Notes: generated from the sequence alone by a model not told the origin. 64,000 bases of DNA from Lactarius indigo (GCA_025766275.1 JAFKAC010000012.1:1488001-1552000), one strand, 5' to 3'. Numbered from the stretch's first letter, positions 12,688 through 26,124 are shown. Made by a program: numbers and translations.

Positions 12688-15600
12688 CTACTTGGAACTT
12701 CCGGCAGTCACGGCTGCGGCAAGCCTGTGAAGGAGTTGCTCCATGTTTCCCATGCGACTGGTAAGATCTTGGGTAAGGTCATCAAAGCGAGATTGCATGC
12801 TATCAAATTGAGATTGCATGTTATCGAAACGAGATTGCGTGTTATCGAAGCGAGAATGCATGTTATTGAGCTGGTCTTCCAACGAGATCAGACGCCGCTC
12901 CGTTGAAGAGAGAGTATCGTCGTCCTTCTCTGGCGCCAAACAGCGAATGAGGTGGTGATCTTCAGTATGCTTCCCAGAGCTTCGCATCAGCTCAGGGACG
13001 CCCTCTCTGTCGCACGAATCGCACAGGAATAAGTCGTCTAAAAGTGTGAAATGTCACATCAGCACATGGGCAAGCAAAGCCGTCTTTGAGACTGACCTTC
13101 ACATTTGGTGCAATACCAGCATGGGAACGAAAGAAGACCCATGCACTTGCCACATAAGGGTAGGTCGCTCTCCTGGGGCTGTGTATTGCCTTGCGAATTC
13201 TCGCCACTCGGATCTTGTGAAGTGTCCCCAACGTCAGTGACTTCAACCGCAGTATCACCGGGGGCATCAGGATCGTCAAATGGCTCGCCGTCACCTAGTC
13301 CAGACGGTGTTTCTTCGGGTGTAGGCTCGGGACTCGACGAATTCTTCGTATCTGGGTCGCTCTCCTCTCCTTTCTCATCTTTCTCCTCTGATTGCTGGTG
13401 GGATTCGGCGATTTTCTTGCAGAGTGTCTGCACTCGTCCGAACGCCGCAAGTGCCGCGGAATAGACACGACCATATTGGCGATAATGTACAACAGGACGA
13501 ACTTTTACGAGCCTGTGACTCGGTTCGTGTGGGACTTTAATGTCTTGGCGATGGGTGATGCGTGCGGTCGTACACTCTTGTGCGGAACAGAGGTCTAGAG
13601 CTCCGAAGGTCCTCGTGTTCTTATATTCGCAGTCAAGACAGAATAGCCGAGCCCCACCAATGAGGCCTCCACACCAATCACAGAGCGCGTTCCTATAATC
13701 TGTGTTATCAGCGGGACAAGAACATGCCAAATACGAAACTCACACGTGCACCCACGTATTTGCAAGCGTGCGACTAATTTTGGAGGTATAGAAGCAGGCA
13801 TCGGCTGCTGTCAGTCGCAGTTTAGCAGCACTGAACAGTTGATACTCTTCACTGTTTAGTGGTTTCCCAAAGTACAAGTAACGGATCCCCAGGGAGACCA
13901 CCGCCTCTCGATCCTCTCGACGTTGGGCAAAGTACGACCACGACCAACGTTCCCGAAGTACGTCGTTGCGTACAGCAGCGATCGCGAACCCCCACAATGC
14001 GCGAGATTTGTTGTCCGAAAGTTCCTTGATACTAGGATACACTGTGAGATAGCGAGGTGGGATTCGTCGGAACTCCATCAGTCCATTCGATTTCTCAGCA
14101 TCTGCAGAAAGGCCCCAGATGCCAGTCAACGCATCGCGTTCGGCATCGAACCGGCCACTGAAGAAGACAGACCAAGATGAACTTTGATACGTCATCTTCA
14201 ACTTGACCTCTATGACATCGTTTTCACCTTTGGACCAAGACCCGGTGATCGTGTAGCGTCCTCTGTTAGACCAGGCGTCCGCTTTCAATCCGTACTCCCC
14301 TTCGGCGGGCTCGAGGACAAACGTCATCATTGTGTCGACTCCGACGGTTTCTCGGATACCGTCACTCTCGTAAAAGTAACCGTGCCAGTGTCCCAGACTG
14401 AAAAACACAGATAAGAGAGTCAAAACAGAGGCAAATAAAATAGAAATGGAGAGCGTACATGTCCTTTAATGGGGGCTCAACATCGCCATAGTTTGGAATG
14501 TCGTCGATCGAATGTCCGTCATAGACCCAGCCATCAAGGGTTAGCTCGTCCTTATGCTCACACTTCAAAATCTCCTCCAGTTTGACGTTTGTATCTTCGT
14601 TGGCATCATCGTATGGTATGATTCGCGGGTCGAGATTCCGGACATATTCCGCAGACCACAATTCATTCTGGTTATGAAGATACTTAAACTGTACTTGCGT
14701 CAAGAGGAGGAACGTCCCAGCAAAGAAAGCGGTGACTAACGATGCCATAAGCGAAATTCTGGAACTGCTTTTCGGGATTATGTTTTTGCTGAGTGAATAT
14801 ATCTGTGTGGATTGACCGTCTCTGTGCTGCCAAGCAAGATAACGAAAATGAGGGCGACGTACTTGTGAGGTCATTCATACGCTGATAGGCGACAACGTTC
14901 ACGTTATAAATGCTGTCTCGACCTGAACCAAGTTCATGCGGGTCCAACACCTTGACCCGCATGGCCCGCATAATCTCGTAGTGGCGCTTCAACAGCAAGT
15001 AGATTAGAGGGAAGATCGTCTGCAGAACACGATTAAGACAAGCGAGTTGGTGAATGTGCTGCCTCGCACCAACCTTCTCAATGCGGCCCACGCCTGTAAT
15101 AAGTGTGAGGGTATCTGTGCCATCGATAATGTAGTCTACAGCTTTCAGATTGGTGCTAAGTCGAGCCTCCTCTGCTTCCAGATGCGATTTGAATCTATCA
15201 TAAGTACTTGGACCAGGTTCCGGTTGAAGCGGCGTCACCGCAGCGGTCAGCGTGTGAACGGCCTCCCAAACGAAGCGAAAGTAGTCGTCGAAAGCCCGCC
15301 GGTTGGGAGGGAGCACTTCGGCGCGAATTCCATCCATCTTAGCAAGTAATTCCTCGATCTTGTTGGCATAGTCAATGATAGACGCCCTATATCCTATTTG
15401 ATATTCAACAGAGGACTCTGATGACGCGACGGACACATCTCACCAACTGCCCAGAAAGCTACCCAGTGAGGCAAGCTGCGACTCATAAGATGACATCCAC
15501 TCGGTTCTACAGCGAGACTGACCTCCAGTCTGCTGGCCGGGAACCAGTAAATCGATTCATTTCTGAGATTGTGATGAACCCTGATGCGTCATCATCAAAA

Positions 15601-17606
15601 GCCTCCGAAATAGGCTGCAGACGCGTCACATCGACAAACTTAATTGCCCACGCATCCGGGTTCTGTGAGCTACTTATTGATCCAGTACCCATTCCGGGAA
15701 CACCATCAGTTTCCATGGCGAGCTTCTCGAGGTAATGGTCCCGAAGAGCAAGAACAAAATGTCGCGCTTTGACGTTCCCGCGCCAGCCCTAAACACTCGA
15801 TCAATCTCAAAAGTTTTATACCATACCACTATATCTACCATTTCGGTCCAAATCTCGTAGATTGTCTAGAGAGAACGCTGACCAGTAATTACGCGTTCAG
15901 TGAAAGGTAGAAAAAAAAACACATACACGGTCACGAATCCGATCGTGTGGGCCACCCTTCATCTCTTGGATCACCCGGTCGCTCTCCCGTTTCACCACGA
16001 AAGTCAGCTCGTCGATGATCTGGCGCTTCTGCGCTTCGAACTTGCGGAAATAAACAACCTGATTCTTTTCCACCGCAGCGTCAGGATCCTCGAAAATTTC
16101 TGTCCTGAGAGCGTCCGCGTTTGGATTCGCATCACTAGCCTTCGCCCGAGGTGCCCGATGCCCTTCCGCGCTAGGTACGCTTGAAGCTTTGCTTGCAGTT
16201 TTCTCTAGCTCGAGTAACATCTTGTCGTTGTTCCTGAGTGCCTTCACGCCGCCACTTGCGGCAACAGTCGCTGCAAGTTGTTTCTGCTCAGGACTAATCA
16301 GTTGCTCAAACATAGCTTTCAGCACGTCCATCCTGTATCACGATTTAGCACATAATTAGATAGAGTGCGTGGATATTCTGACTTTTCATCCAGTGCTCTC
16401 GTCGCATCACCAATGACATCGAGCTTGGCATTGGCCTTATCCACACCCTGACCTGTGTGGATCGACAACTCGAACTCGAACTCCTGTCGTCGCTTCGAGA
16501 ACAGTGTCACCCAGCTCAGCAATTTGTCATCCCAGACCGGTCCTAGGAACACCTTTGCCAGAAGCTTCTTCTTTGCGTACGTGTCGCACACATTAGAACA
16601 CAGCTTGATGTCGTCCGCGGTACGCTCTACAAGACTCTTCAACCGATCCTCGATGCTTCTCCCGTCTGGTGCGACCAGCTTGTCATTTTGCACGTCTCTG
16701 AGCCTGAAAGCCTATAAGTACGGCACGGTATGTGGGTAAATACTCGCACGCACAGGAGTAACACGCCCATCATATCTTTCATCTCGACATAGAGCGCAAT
16801 GATCTTCTTTTCGTTGTCACGACGCTTCTGCTCCAGGGTGTAGACAGCCGTGAATGCCAGGACAACGACTATGATTCTCGGTCACCATGGATGAACTCTG
16901 ATGATAGTGTAGACATACCACCGACGAAGGGATGCAAGGCCTTGAGTTCATCCAAAGCGTTCATGAGGACAGGCATACCATCGAAAAAGTGGTCTATTCC
17001 CTCCTTCACGGCTTTGCCAATCTCAGTCTGCCCAACGGCGCTTGCCGCTGCGGTGATTAATGGTGTGAACGGTGCAGCGTTGCTTTGTGCGGCAGTAATG
17101 GCGTCGCCTAGAGACTGGAATCAAAATACTGTTCGACCAGCGAAGATTCCACTCGCACCAAGAACGTCGAGACTCCGATCTACACTAACACCTTTCGGAC
17201 CGTCCTTTACCTCATCCCACGTGGCGGCCAACAGGTCTGGCACAGGGCTGATAGTTGGTATCATTTCGGTGGAAGGCAGCATAGTTAGGTTGATAAAGAC
17301 ATCAGGAGCGGTGGGAAGAGGCATCGGAGTGGGCATTTCACGTATAGCAGGGTCGGGTGTGGGACTTTCGAGCTTTGGCATTACGGGGAGTGCGGGTTTG
17401 ATCGGCGGAGACGAGCTGGCACGACCGACAGTGGACGCTGCCTTCCTCCTCCAAGGGCGAGGAAATGACGGAGTTGGCTCGGTTTTTCTTCGACGCTGGA
17501 GTAATTTATCTTGGTTTTCAGATAAAGGGTCGCTTGCTACATCAGCGGATGCAGGACGTGCGAGGCTCTGTTGGCTAGACTTCCTCAATAGACTAAAGAA
17601 AGGCAT
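12688..17606 (-). CDS. Array copy 3: EF-hand/double-ZZ family protein
   Basis: This complete member starts at 17606 (MPFFSLLRKSSQQ) with exon 1 ending at 17159, and stops at 12688. All 15 exon equivalents are present with open frames, including the micro-exon (TIYEIWTEM) and the EF-hand exon (DDDASGFITISE, at about 15570). The first ZZ finger reads CDWC, CLDC, then HEPSH; the second begins CGKC and CWYC. The N-terminal two thirds are nearly identical to copies 1 and 2, while exon 13 onward is closer to copies 4 and 6 (SADAEKSNGLMEFRR, IKELSDNKSRALWG). This suggests exchange between array members. The C-terminal coiled coil is longer than in its relatives because of a four-unit 21-base repeat. 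Its 5' flank is interrupted by a 2.6 kb insertion, which may separate it from upstream control sequence. Confidence 0.9.
12781..12864 (-). repeat. Four-unit 21-bp coding repeat in copy 3 (coiled-coil heptads)
   Basis: Four consecutive 21-base units begin at 12781, 12802, 12823 and 12844. On the minus strand they encode heptads of the type MHSRFDN, TQSRFDN, MQSQFDS and MQSRFDD. The other copies have a single such unit at this point. Because the unit is exactly seven codons, the expansion lengthens the predicted coiled coil without breaking the frame. Confidence 0.9.
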
Positions 17607-17955
17607 AGTAGTTGAGTCAAAATCTCAGCTGGCTGTTGGAAAGGCGTCTCCGAGGCAAGCTTCGAGGGCTTTTAAACGTCACAGTTAGAAGAGGACAGTG
17701 AGGGTCAGAACAAGGGGAGACGACCTGCAGTCGACAGGTGATGCGAGGAGCTGGGGGCGCCCATGCTTCGGGGCGCCCATTTCAGGCCCAATCAAGGAGT
17801 GATTGTCGTCCAGGATTGGGGTATTGTCATAGGTGTTCAGCGCTCAGCCCCAGGTCATTGTGTCATATTGTCGAATAATAGTACAGCAACGGCCAAAATA
17901 TCACTGGGATGGACCGGCACTTGTGTCCCCTGCAAATATATCACGTCTGCTAAGT
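17607..17955. repeat. 5' flank of copy 3, homologous to flanks of copies 1 and 2
   Basis: Sequence upstream of the copy 3 start matches the upstream sequence of copies 1 and 2, with landmarks gcgcccatttcaggcc and aggattggggtatt. The similarity ends near 17955 and resumes near 20535, which brackets an insertion. No gene is present. Confidence 0.6.
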
Positions 17956-18095
17956 CGCGAAACGTATTCTTGAATCGGGTTACAACATTGTGATAGGCCC
18001 TTTGTTTGTACTTGATATAAAAGGAGACCTGTCACTCTGCCCCCAATGACTAATGTCTGTCACTAATCACCACTGTGACACATTGTCATGTGAAC

Positions 18096-19773
18096 ATGGG
18101 GACCCGCCTCACTGACAACTACCCCAACACCTACAGCGACTTCTATGGCAGCGGCACTCCCTGTATCTTCAAGTCTGGCCCTGACTGGCACGTCCGCAAG
18201 GGCCCTCAGGCCTGAAGCATCGAACGTGAGGCTCGCCCGGTCTACCGTCACGCCATTGGGCCTACTTGGCTCTCGATCGGCAAGCGCATCTACCACGGCC
18301 TCGACTCCATTGGCGTAAAGTGGACGTCCATCAACCCCCTCGCCTACGCTGACGCTGGGGAGGCCAAACCCTCTCCATCGGTGTGAAGCCCTACTCCCTC
18401 CTCTACGATACCGCCGTTGCCGCCGCTGCCGTCATCAAGAACATCCTCGCCGAGGCTGGCTTCCCCGCCATCGAAGTGGCCTTTGTTGAGTCGGTAGTCA
18501 CTCGTTCCGTCGCTGCCGGCTCCAAGCTCCTCTCATTCGACCCCCTCTTCAACGACTTCCCCGACCTGCGAAAGCCCTTCACCGCCACTCTCGGTCTCTC
18601 CATCGCACCCCTCAAGTACCCCCACTTCGAGGGCACAGCCGCTCTCTACTTCCGCCTTGACAAAGACAACAAGCGTACTGCCATGCTAACCTGCGCCCAC
18701 GTCGCCCGTCCCCCTCCTGTCTACGCCAACACGGGCATGACGCGTAGGAACACAAGCCAGGTTCGTGAGGAAATCGTCGCGCTCGGTAACGGGGGCTACA
18801 ACAACGCCGTTAAGGCTATGATGAGCACCATTGGCGACCTCTTCCTCTGCATTGACGCCTGGAACGACGCGCTTGGCAGGCTGGGGGAGCCTGTCGAGGG
18901 AGAAAACATCGAGGTCACCGAGAGCCGCGAGGAACACGTGGAGTTGGTGGTGAAAGCGACGAGGAGGATTGAGAAGGTGAACGCGATTCACGACGAGGTC
19001 AAAGCGCCGTGCCAACCCTGACCAGCGTGTCATTGGCTTCGTGCTTCACTCCGAGAAGATCGAGGTCTCGGTCGAGCCCTACAGTTTCACCAAAGACTGG
19101 GCCCTGATAGAGCTGTACGACGAGAAGATAGATTGGCCTCCTTTCAAGGGAAACAAGGTTTACGTCGGTACGTCTTTTTCCATATCTTTGTCTCCACCTT
19201 GTCTCCATCTCTCGTCGCGTTTTCCAACTCCCGTCTTGTCTTCAGTCTTAGGTGACTTACTTTTCTTTCCTCCGCAGGTGGTAACCTCTCGATCGCTGAC
19301 TTTGGCAACACAATGTTCCCTCAGCGCGTCGATCGAGCGAACTACCAGTACCCCCCGGATGGTCTTCCCAGGCCTACGGCGTCGTTCAGGACGACGAGAT
19401 TCGCGACCCCCAGCACCTCGACGCCCATGGTGAGAAGTGTCTACTCGTCGTGAAGAATGGGTCGACCACAAGGACCACTGTCGGTCGCACCAACGGTCTC
19501 GAGTCCTTCACCCGCATTTACGATGACCACGGCATTGAGCATACCTCCATCGAGATCGCCGTTTTGCCCTACAAGACGCGCCGCAAGTTTTCCGGTGCTG
19601 GCGACTCCGAGACCATCGTCCTCGCCAGGGATGGTCGCATCCTCGGAATCCTCACCGGCAGTGCAGGCCCTATCGATGAGACTGACATTACGTACTTCAT
19701 CCCCTACTGGTGGATTGAGCAGCAGACCAAGGCCAAGTACCCCGACTGCTTCCTCTACGATGTCGGTCAGTAG
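18096..19773 (+). pseudogene. Trypsin-like serine protease-fold pseudogene
   Basis: The reading starts at ATG 18096 (MGTRLTDNYPNTYS) but meets a stop at about 18211. A one-base loss near 18372 shifts frame into the long segment 18383-19021, a second shift lies near 19003, and a third near 19365. An intron fits at 19168-19277. The corrected protein resembles an Agaricomycete family with a trypsin-like core: LTCAHV holds the histidine position, and AGDSETIV corresponds to the GDSGS serine motif, with the usual small residues replaced by ET. It ends with FIPYWWIEQQ and DCFLYDVGQ at 19773. With one stop and three frameshifts it cannot encode the full protein. It sits within DNA that interrupts the duplicated 5' flank of copy 3. 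The family call rests on recalled pattern similarity, not a search. Confidence 0.65.
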
Positions 19774-20534
19774 GTATGTCGCGAGCTCGACGAGCAGCGT
19801 ACCTTTCCCCTCTCTCCTTCCCCCCCTTTCCGTCGCGGTCGTTCTATCTATTATCTCATTGTCGATGCCGATGTCGTGGTTCGCTGTTTAGGTTCATCTT
19901 TTTTTTCTCTTTTCACCTTTAACTAACATTGTTTATCCTCGATATATAGGGGACCTCTCAAGACTCGTTGACTTTATCGTGTAGGTCCTGGACTACCCTG
20001 TTCGATCTTGGTCAGCCCTTGTACGGTATCGCGTATTTCTGCATCTCAAATATTCGCTGCGTAGCTTATGTGTCGTCTCAATATACTATTACTATCGTAT
20101 CTCGCCTCCCCCATCTACTCCATCCGCGCTCTGTGCTCATCCCTCATCCCTCATCTAACCCCCCAATCCGTCGTTTACGTCTTGTGTGTACTTTTACTTT
20201 GAAACGAACAATGTTCACGTATGTCGTGCTTATAACTTGGGTGTGTGCATGCGATGAAGATCGATACCAAAAGGTAAAGTTAAACGTGGGCACTTGTTGC
20301 TCTCGTGCTCCGGTGCTGAGTCGTGCTTTGTGACTCTTTGATTTCTCTTGTGTCCTTGCTCACCGACTTCAAGATGGCGACTAAAAGTCCATGTCAATCA
20401 GCTCCGTCTTTCAACTTCGTCTAGTAAATGTAAGTACCATCGTCTGGGGGAATTCGGGATACAGAAACTGTCTCGATCCACGTTCAAGGTCTTGGGTACG
20501 GCTCCGTCACCGTTATTGACTCAACGACCCGGCG
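19774..20534 (+). other. 3' side of protease pseudogene, no gene seen
   Basis: Pyrimidine-rich sequence follows the pseudogene stop and is probably old 3' UTR. No conserved ORF is present. The right edge of this foreign segment is placed at about 20535, where homology with the copy 2 upstream flank resumes (tcatcac followed by gtgttttt and gccgagagccagg). Confidence 0.45.
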
Positions 20535-21330
20535 TCATCACGTGGGTGTTTTTCGCCGAGAGCCAGGTACAGTACTGCAGATCGCCGAACTGGTTCCCCG
20601 TTCCGGGGCCTGTGTGCCCTTGGAAGCGTGCTTGGCGCGTAACTTGACACCGGCTTCACCAATAGAACCGTGGGACGGCGGTCTTCGAAGGATTACAAAG
20701 CTACTGAACTTTGAAGTGAAGCTTGTATATAGCTTGAATACGGTGATGCATTGGCAGTGGTGACCCAGTGACGGGAATTAGTTGGATACCTCGGCATAAC
20801 GCTGTAAATTGAAATGCTGAGTCTGAGTCGGGTGCTCCTACATAGTGTGTATCTTTGTGCGTAACACTGAGGCTGGCAACGGGATCTTAGCCCAGAGATG
20901 GACCACATGTTCTGTGCATGTTCTGCGTGCATGGTGTCAGATACCAAACTCGGCACTGGCAGCGGGTTGATTAATGGTCACTCGCGATAGGTTCTCTCCA
21001 TTCTCCACAGTCCACGACGCCAGCTGCATGCAAGGCTGCGACATGACAATATTGCCGCCTAGCTAGTGACAGAACTGATTTATTCGAATTGAAGTGAGCA
21101 ATTTGGACCACCTTTTCTTGCACCCTTTTTCTTAGATTTTCTAAAACAGCAGATAATAAATACAAGCGAGATATGTTTGTTCGTAGCCATCGAGATCAGA
21201 ACTTACGACACAAAATCACAAAAATAGAAAGTAGAGGCGGGAGAATTGCTCGCTGAACGCTGCAACGACTGGCACAATAGCTACCATCTTAGCTATCCAC
21301 GCTGGAGACGATATGTAAGGAAGTATTTAA
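20535..21330. repeat. Rest of copy 3 upstream flank and 3' side of copy 4
   Basis: From 20535 to about 20710 the sequence matches the flank around 10690-10870 (gccgagagccaggta, gccgaactggttcc, cttcgaaggatt). Beyond this no gene is seen. The last about 100 bases before the copy 4 stop resemble the sequences beyond the stops of copies 3, 5 and 6. Confidence 0.6.
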
Positions 21331-24300
21331 CTACGCAGAGCTTTCGCCAACGACTGCAGCAGAAAGTTTGTGGAGGAGCTGCTCTATGTTTCCAATGCGA
21401 CTGGTGAGATCCTGGCTGAGATCATCGAAGCGAGATTGCATGTTATTGAGCCGGTCTTCCAGCGAGATCAGACGCCACTCGGTTGAAGAGAGCTTTTCAT
21501 CCTCCTTCACCGGCTCAAGACAGCGAATGAGATGGTGATCCTCGGTATGCTTCCCGAAGGTGCGCATAAGCCCAGGTACGCCTTCTCTGTCGCACGCATC
21601 GCACAAGAATAAATTGTCTAAAAAACAGCATATCAGCACACGGGATGAGAAAATTAATCTTCGAGATCGACCTTCACAATAGATGCAGTACCAGCACGGG
21701 AACGAGAGATGACCCTCGCACTTGCCACATGAGGGTGGGTCATTGTCCTCCGGCTGTGTCCCATCTTGCGAATTCTCGTTCCTCGAGCCTTGGGAAGTAC
21801 CCTCATCGTCTTCGGCCTCGACCGTAGTATCGTCAGGAACGTCATCTGGCTGGCCATCATCTGGCTCGGACGGAGTCTCTTCCAGGGTAGGCGCAGTAGT
21901 TGGCGGGTTCTCCTGATTTAGGCTGGCCACCTCTCCCTCATCCAATCCTCGGGAAGACTCGGCGATCTTCGCGCAGAGTATCTTCACGCGTTCGAACGCC
22001 CCAAGTGCCGCAGTATGGACACGACCAAGTTGGCGCTTCAGAATGGCAGGACGAACTTTTACGAGCCTGTGACTCGGTTCATGTGGGACTTTAAGGTCTT
22101 GGCGATGGGTTATACGCGCAGTCATACACCCTTGAGAGCCGCAAAGGTCCAGAGGATTGAAAATTTCCGTGTCCTTCTGTTCGCAATCAAGGCAGAACAG
22201 CCGAGTCCCGACAATGCTGCCTCGACAGCAATCGCACGTGTTCCTGTGGTCCGCGTCAGCACCGGAACAAGAACATGCCGAATCAGACACTTACACGTGC
22301 AGCGGCGTATATGCAAGCGAATGAGTGATCTTGGAGATCCAGAAGCAGGCATCGGCTGCTGTCAGCCGCTGTGCGGCAGTACTGAACGTTTCAGCCTCCT
22401 CATAGCTGACTGGCGTCCCGAGAAGAAAAAAGCATCGGCTAGCCAGAGAGATCACCGTCTCTCGATCTTTCCGGCGTTGTGAAAAGTATGACCACGACCA
22501 ACGTTCCCGACGTACGTCGTCGCGCACAGCTGCGATTGCGAACCCCCACAACGCGCGAGACTTGTTGTCCGAAAGTTCCTTGATACTAGGATATACTGTG
22601 AGATAGTGAGGTGGAATTCGTCGGAACTCCATCAGTCCGCTCGAGATCTCAGCATCCACAGAAATGCCCCAGCCCCAGATGCCGGTCAAGGCATCACGTT
22701 CTGCATCGAACCGACCACTGAAGGAGATCGCAGGCCAAGATACATTTTCGAATGTCGTCATAAACTTGATCTCCATGGCTCCGTTTTCGCCATTGGACCA
22801 AGACCCAGTGATCGTGTGGCGCCCTCCAATAGACCAGGCGTTCGCCTTGAATTTACGCTCACCATCGACGGGCTGGAGTACAAACGTCATCATTGAGAAA
22901 TGACCGTTAATTTCTCGGGAACCGTCGTCTTGATAAAAGTAACCATGCCAGTGCCCTAAACTGAAGAACCCAAGATAAAAGAATCAGAATAAAGGAAACA
23001 GATGGATAAAAGTGGAGAGCATACATGTCCTTTAATGGCGGCTCAACTTCACCATACTCTGGGGTATCGACAGTCGAATGCCCGTCATAGACCCAGTCCT
23101 CAGAAGTCAGTTCGTCCTTATATTCATGTTTCAATATATCCCCCAGTTTTACATCTTGGTCTTCGTTTGAATCGTCGTATGGTATGACAGGTGGATCGAG
23201 GGTCCGAATATAGTTTGAAGACCATAGATCTTTCCCATTACGGATATACTTGAACTAGGATACTTCAGAGGTTAGACAGGCAAGGAAAACGAGATAGCCC
23301 ACGATGCCGTAAGCGAAGTTTTGGAACTGCTTCTCGGGGTCAAGTTTTTGATGGGAAAATATGTCTGCGTGTGTCGACTGTGTGAGCAACAGAGACAGCC
23401 AGGAAATTTGAGGAAGATGTACTCGTGAGGTCATCCATGCGGTATCGGATAGCATCGTCCATAGTGTAGAAACTTCCTATACCCGACCCAAGCTCACGCG
23501 GGTCCAAAATCTTGGTCCGCATGGCTCGCATGATCTCGTAGTGACGTTTCATCACCAAGTAGATCAGAGGAAAAATTGTCTGCAAAACACAGAGCGTAGT
23601 TAAGACGTGCGAATTATTGGATATGTTGCCTCGCACTGACCTTCTCAATACGGCCCACACCCGTGATGAGTGTGAGGGTATCTGTGCCGTCAATAATGTA
23701 GTCCACAGCTTTCAGATTGGTGCTCAGTCGAGCCTCTTCTGCTTCGAGATATGATCTGAATCTATCCAAATTACTTGTGCCGGGTTCGGGCAGTAGCGGG
23801 GTCACAGCAGCGGTAAGTGTGTGAATGAACTTCCAACCGTACATGAAATATTCGTCGATAGACTCCCGATTGGGAGGGAGCACTTCAGTGCGAATTCCTT
23901 CCATCTTGGCCAATAACTCTTCTATCTTGTTGGCATAGTCAATGACGGACGCCTTATATCCTACTCAGTATTTAGCAAGGCACTCTGAAGACATGACGGG
24001 CGCAACCCACCAACTGCCCAGAAAGCTACCCAGTGGGGCAAGCTTCGACTTATGAGAAGACGTCCACTCAGTTTTAAAGCGAGACTAACCTCCAGTCGGC
24101 CGGCCGAGAACTAGTAAAGCGATTCATTTCCGTGATGGTAATGAACCCCGAAGCATCGTCATCAAAAGCCTCTAAAATAGGTTGCAGTCGCGTGACATCT
24201 ATAAATTTGATTGCCCACGCATCCGGGTCCTGAGAGTTGCAGATTGCAGTGGTATTCACGCCGCGAACGCCGTGAGTTTCTGAGGCAAGCTTCTCGAGAT

Positions 24301-26124
24301 AATAATCTCGAAAAGTGAGCACAAAGTGCCGGGCTTTGACATTCCCTCTCCAGCCCTGTGGGTATGTCAATAGGGTCCGGAATGCCATAGGTAATGCCCA
24401 CCATTTCTTTCCAGATCTCATGAATTGACTGGAAACCATCGGGTCATCATTTCGCATTTTGTGAACAGATAACATACTAACGCGATCAAGAATCCTCTCA
24501 TGGGGCCCACCTTTCACTACTTGGATCACGCGATCGCTCTCCCGTGTAACAACAAGTGTCAGCTCGTCGATGATTTGGCGCTTCTGCACTTCGAACTTGC
24601 GGAAGAACACGGTTCGATTCTTATCCGCAGCAGCGTCAGGATCTTCAAAAATGTCCTTCCTGAGATCATCTGCGTTCGTATTTGCGTCACTAGGCTTTGA
24701 CCGATTCATGCGATGCCCTTCTGAACTGGGTGCGCTTGACGCCTTGCTCGCGGTCTGTTCCAGCGAAAGTAACACCTTGTCGTTGTTCCGAAGGGCCTTT
24801 ATACCGCCTTTTGCAGCCACCAGCTCAGCGAGACTTTTCTGTTCGGGGCCAACCAATTGTTGGAACATAGCCATCATAACGTCCATCCTGTGCAATAATT
24901 TTAGTGACTGAGAAAGAAATTTACGGACACTGACTTTTCGTCAAGTACCCTCGTCGTATCGCCAATATTATTAAGCTTGAAGTTGGCCTTGTCCACACCC
25001 TGACTTGTGTGAACAGACAGCTCGAACTCGAATTCCTGCCGCCGCTTTGAGAAGAGCGTCACATAGCTGAGTAGTTTGTCGTCCCAGACCGGGCCTAGGA
25101 ACACCTTCGCCAAAAGTTTCTTCTTTGCATACGTATCACACACATTAGAGCAGAGCTTGATGTCATCTACAGTTCTATCTATAAGGGACTTCAAGCGATC
25201 TTCGATGGTTCTTCCATCAGGTGCGACGAACTTGTCATTTTGGACATCTTTGAGACTGTGAAGATATAAGCGGAGCACGATAGGTGAACGCCGGTACGCA
25301 CAGGAGCAAAACACCCATCATGTCCTTCATCTCGACATAGAGCGCGATGATCTTCTTTTCATTGTCGCGACGCTTCAGCTCGAGTGTGTACACGGTCTTG
25401 AACGCCACGACAACAACTATCTCACCAGTCACCCAGCATGCGCACGTGGAAGGAAATTAACGCACCGCCGATAAAAGGATGCAGGTCCGCCACTGCATCC
25501 AGAGCATTCATGAAAATAGGCATGCCCTCGAAAAAGTGGTCAATTCCTTCCTTAACAGCCTTGCCGAGATTAGTCTGTTCAACAGCGCCCTTGGCTGCTG
25601 TAATCAATGGTTGGAATGGTGCGACGTTGCTTTGTACAGTATCAACTACGTCATCTATAGAAAGTATGAGCGTACGGGTCATAAAGCTAGGTCTCAGGCT
25701 TCAAGTTACCAACAACATTGAATGACCTAGTCATATCAAAGTCCCTGGGACCATCCTTCACCACGTCCCAGGCTTCGGCAAGTGAGTCTGGCACAGGACT
25801 TGTGGTCTTCAGCGCTTCCGGATGTGGCACCAGAGCTAAGTTAGGGTTCAAGGTATCGGGAGCAGTAGGAAGGGGCATCGGCATGGTGTGCTCGAGAACG
25901 CCGACCTCCGGCGCGGGGCTCTTAGAGCTAGTAGTCGATGGGAACGTGGGCATCAGGAAAGCGGAGGTGGAATGATTGGCGGTGGACGCCGTCTTCTTCC
26001 AAGAACGACGTGTGGTGTGCTGGGGTGAATCGTCAGAATGTCCAGAGTTCCTTCCTTTATCGGCAGAGCCGGTGGGTGCAAGGCTCGGCTGGCTGAACTT
26101 CCTGAACAAACGGGAGAAAGGCAT
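21331..26124 (-). CDS. Array copy 4: EF-hand/double-ZZ family protein (second subfamily)
   Basis: This complete member starts at 26124 (MPFSRLFRKFSQPS), with exon 1 at 26124-25710 and exon 2 at 25654-25466, and stops at 21331. Exons correspond one to one with copy 2 and all frames are open. Subfamily features shared with copies 5 and 6 are LFRKxSQ at the start, FFEGMPIFMNALDAVADLHPF in exon 2, and MMAMFQQLV in exon 5. The EF-hand loop reads DDDASGFITITE. The first ZZ finger is CDCC, CLDC, HEPSH and the second CGKC, CWYC, LCDAC. The donor after exon 11 is GTGGGC, weaker than its relatives. An in-frame ATG at 26211 could add 29 residues, but only the part from 26124 is conserved between copies. 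A 502-base stretch (24507-25008) is identical to copy 5. Confidence 0.9.
24507..25008 (-). repeat. 502-base tract identical to 30915-31416 in copy 5
   Basis: Reading both copies with a constant offset of 6408 shows no difference from 24507 to 25008, including the intron between exons 4 and 5. Single-base differences occur immediately outside, at 24506 versus 30914 and at 25009 versus 31417, and become frequent on the exon 4 side. An identical block covering coding and intron sequence between otherwise diverged genes points to recent gene conversion. Confidence 0.9.
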
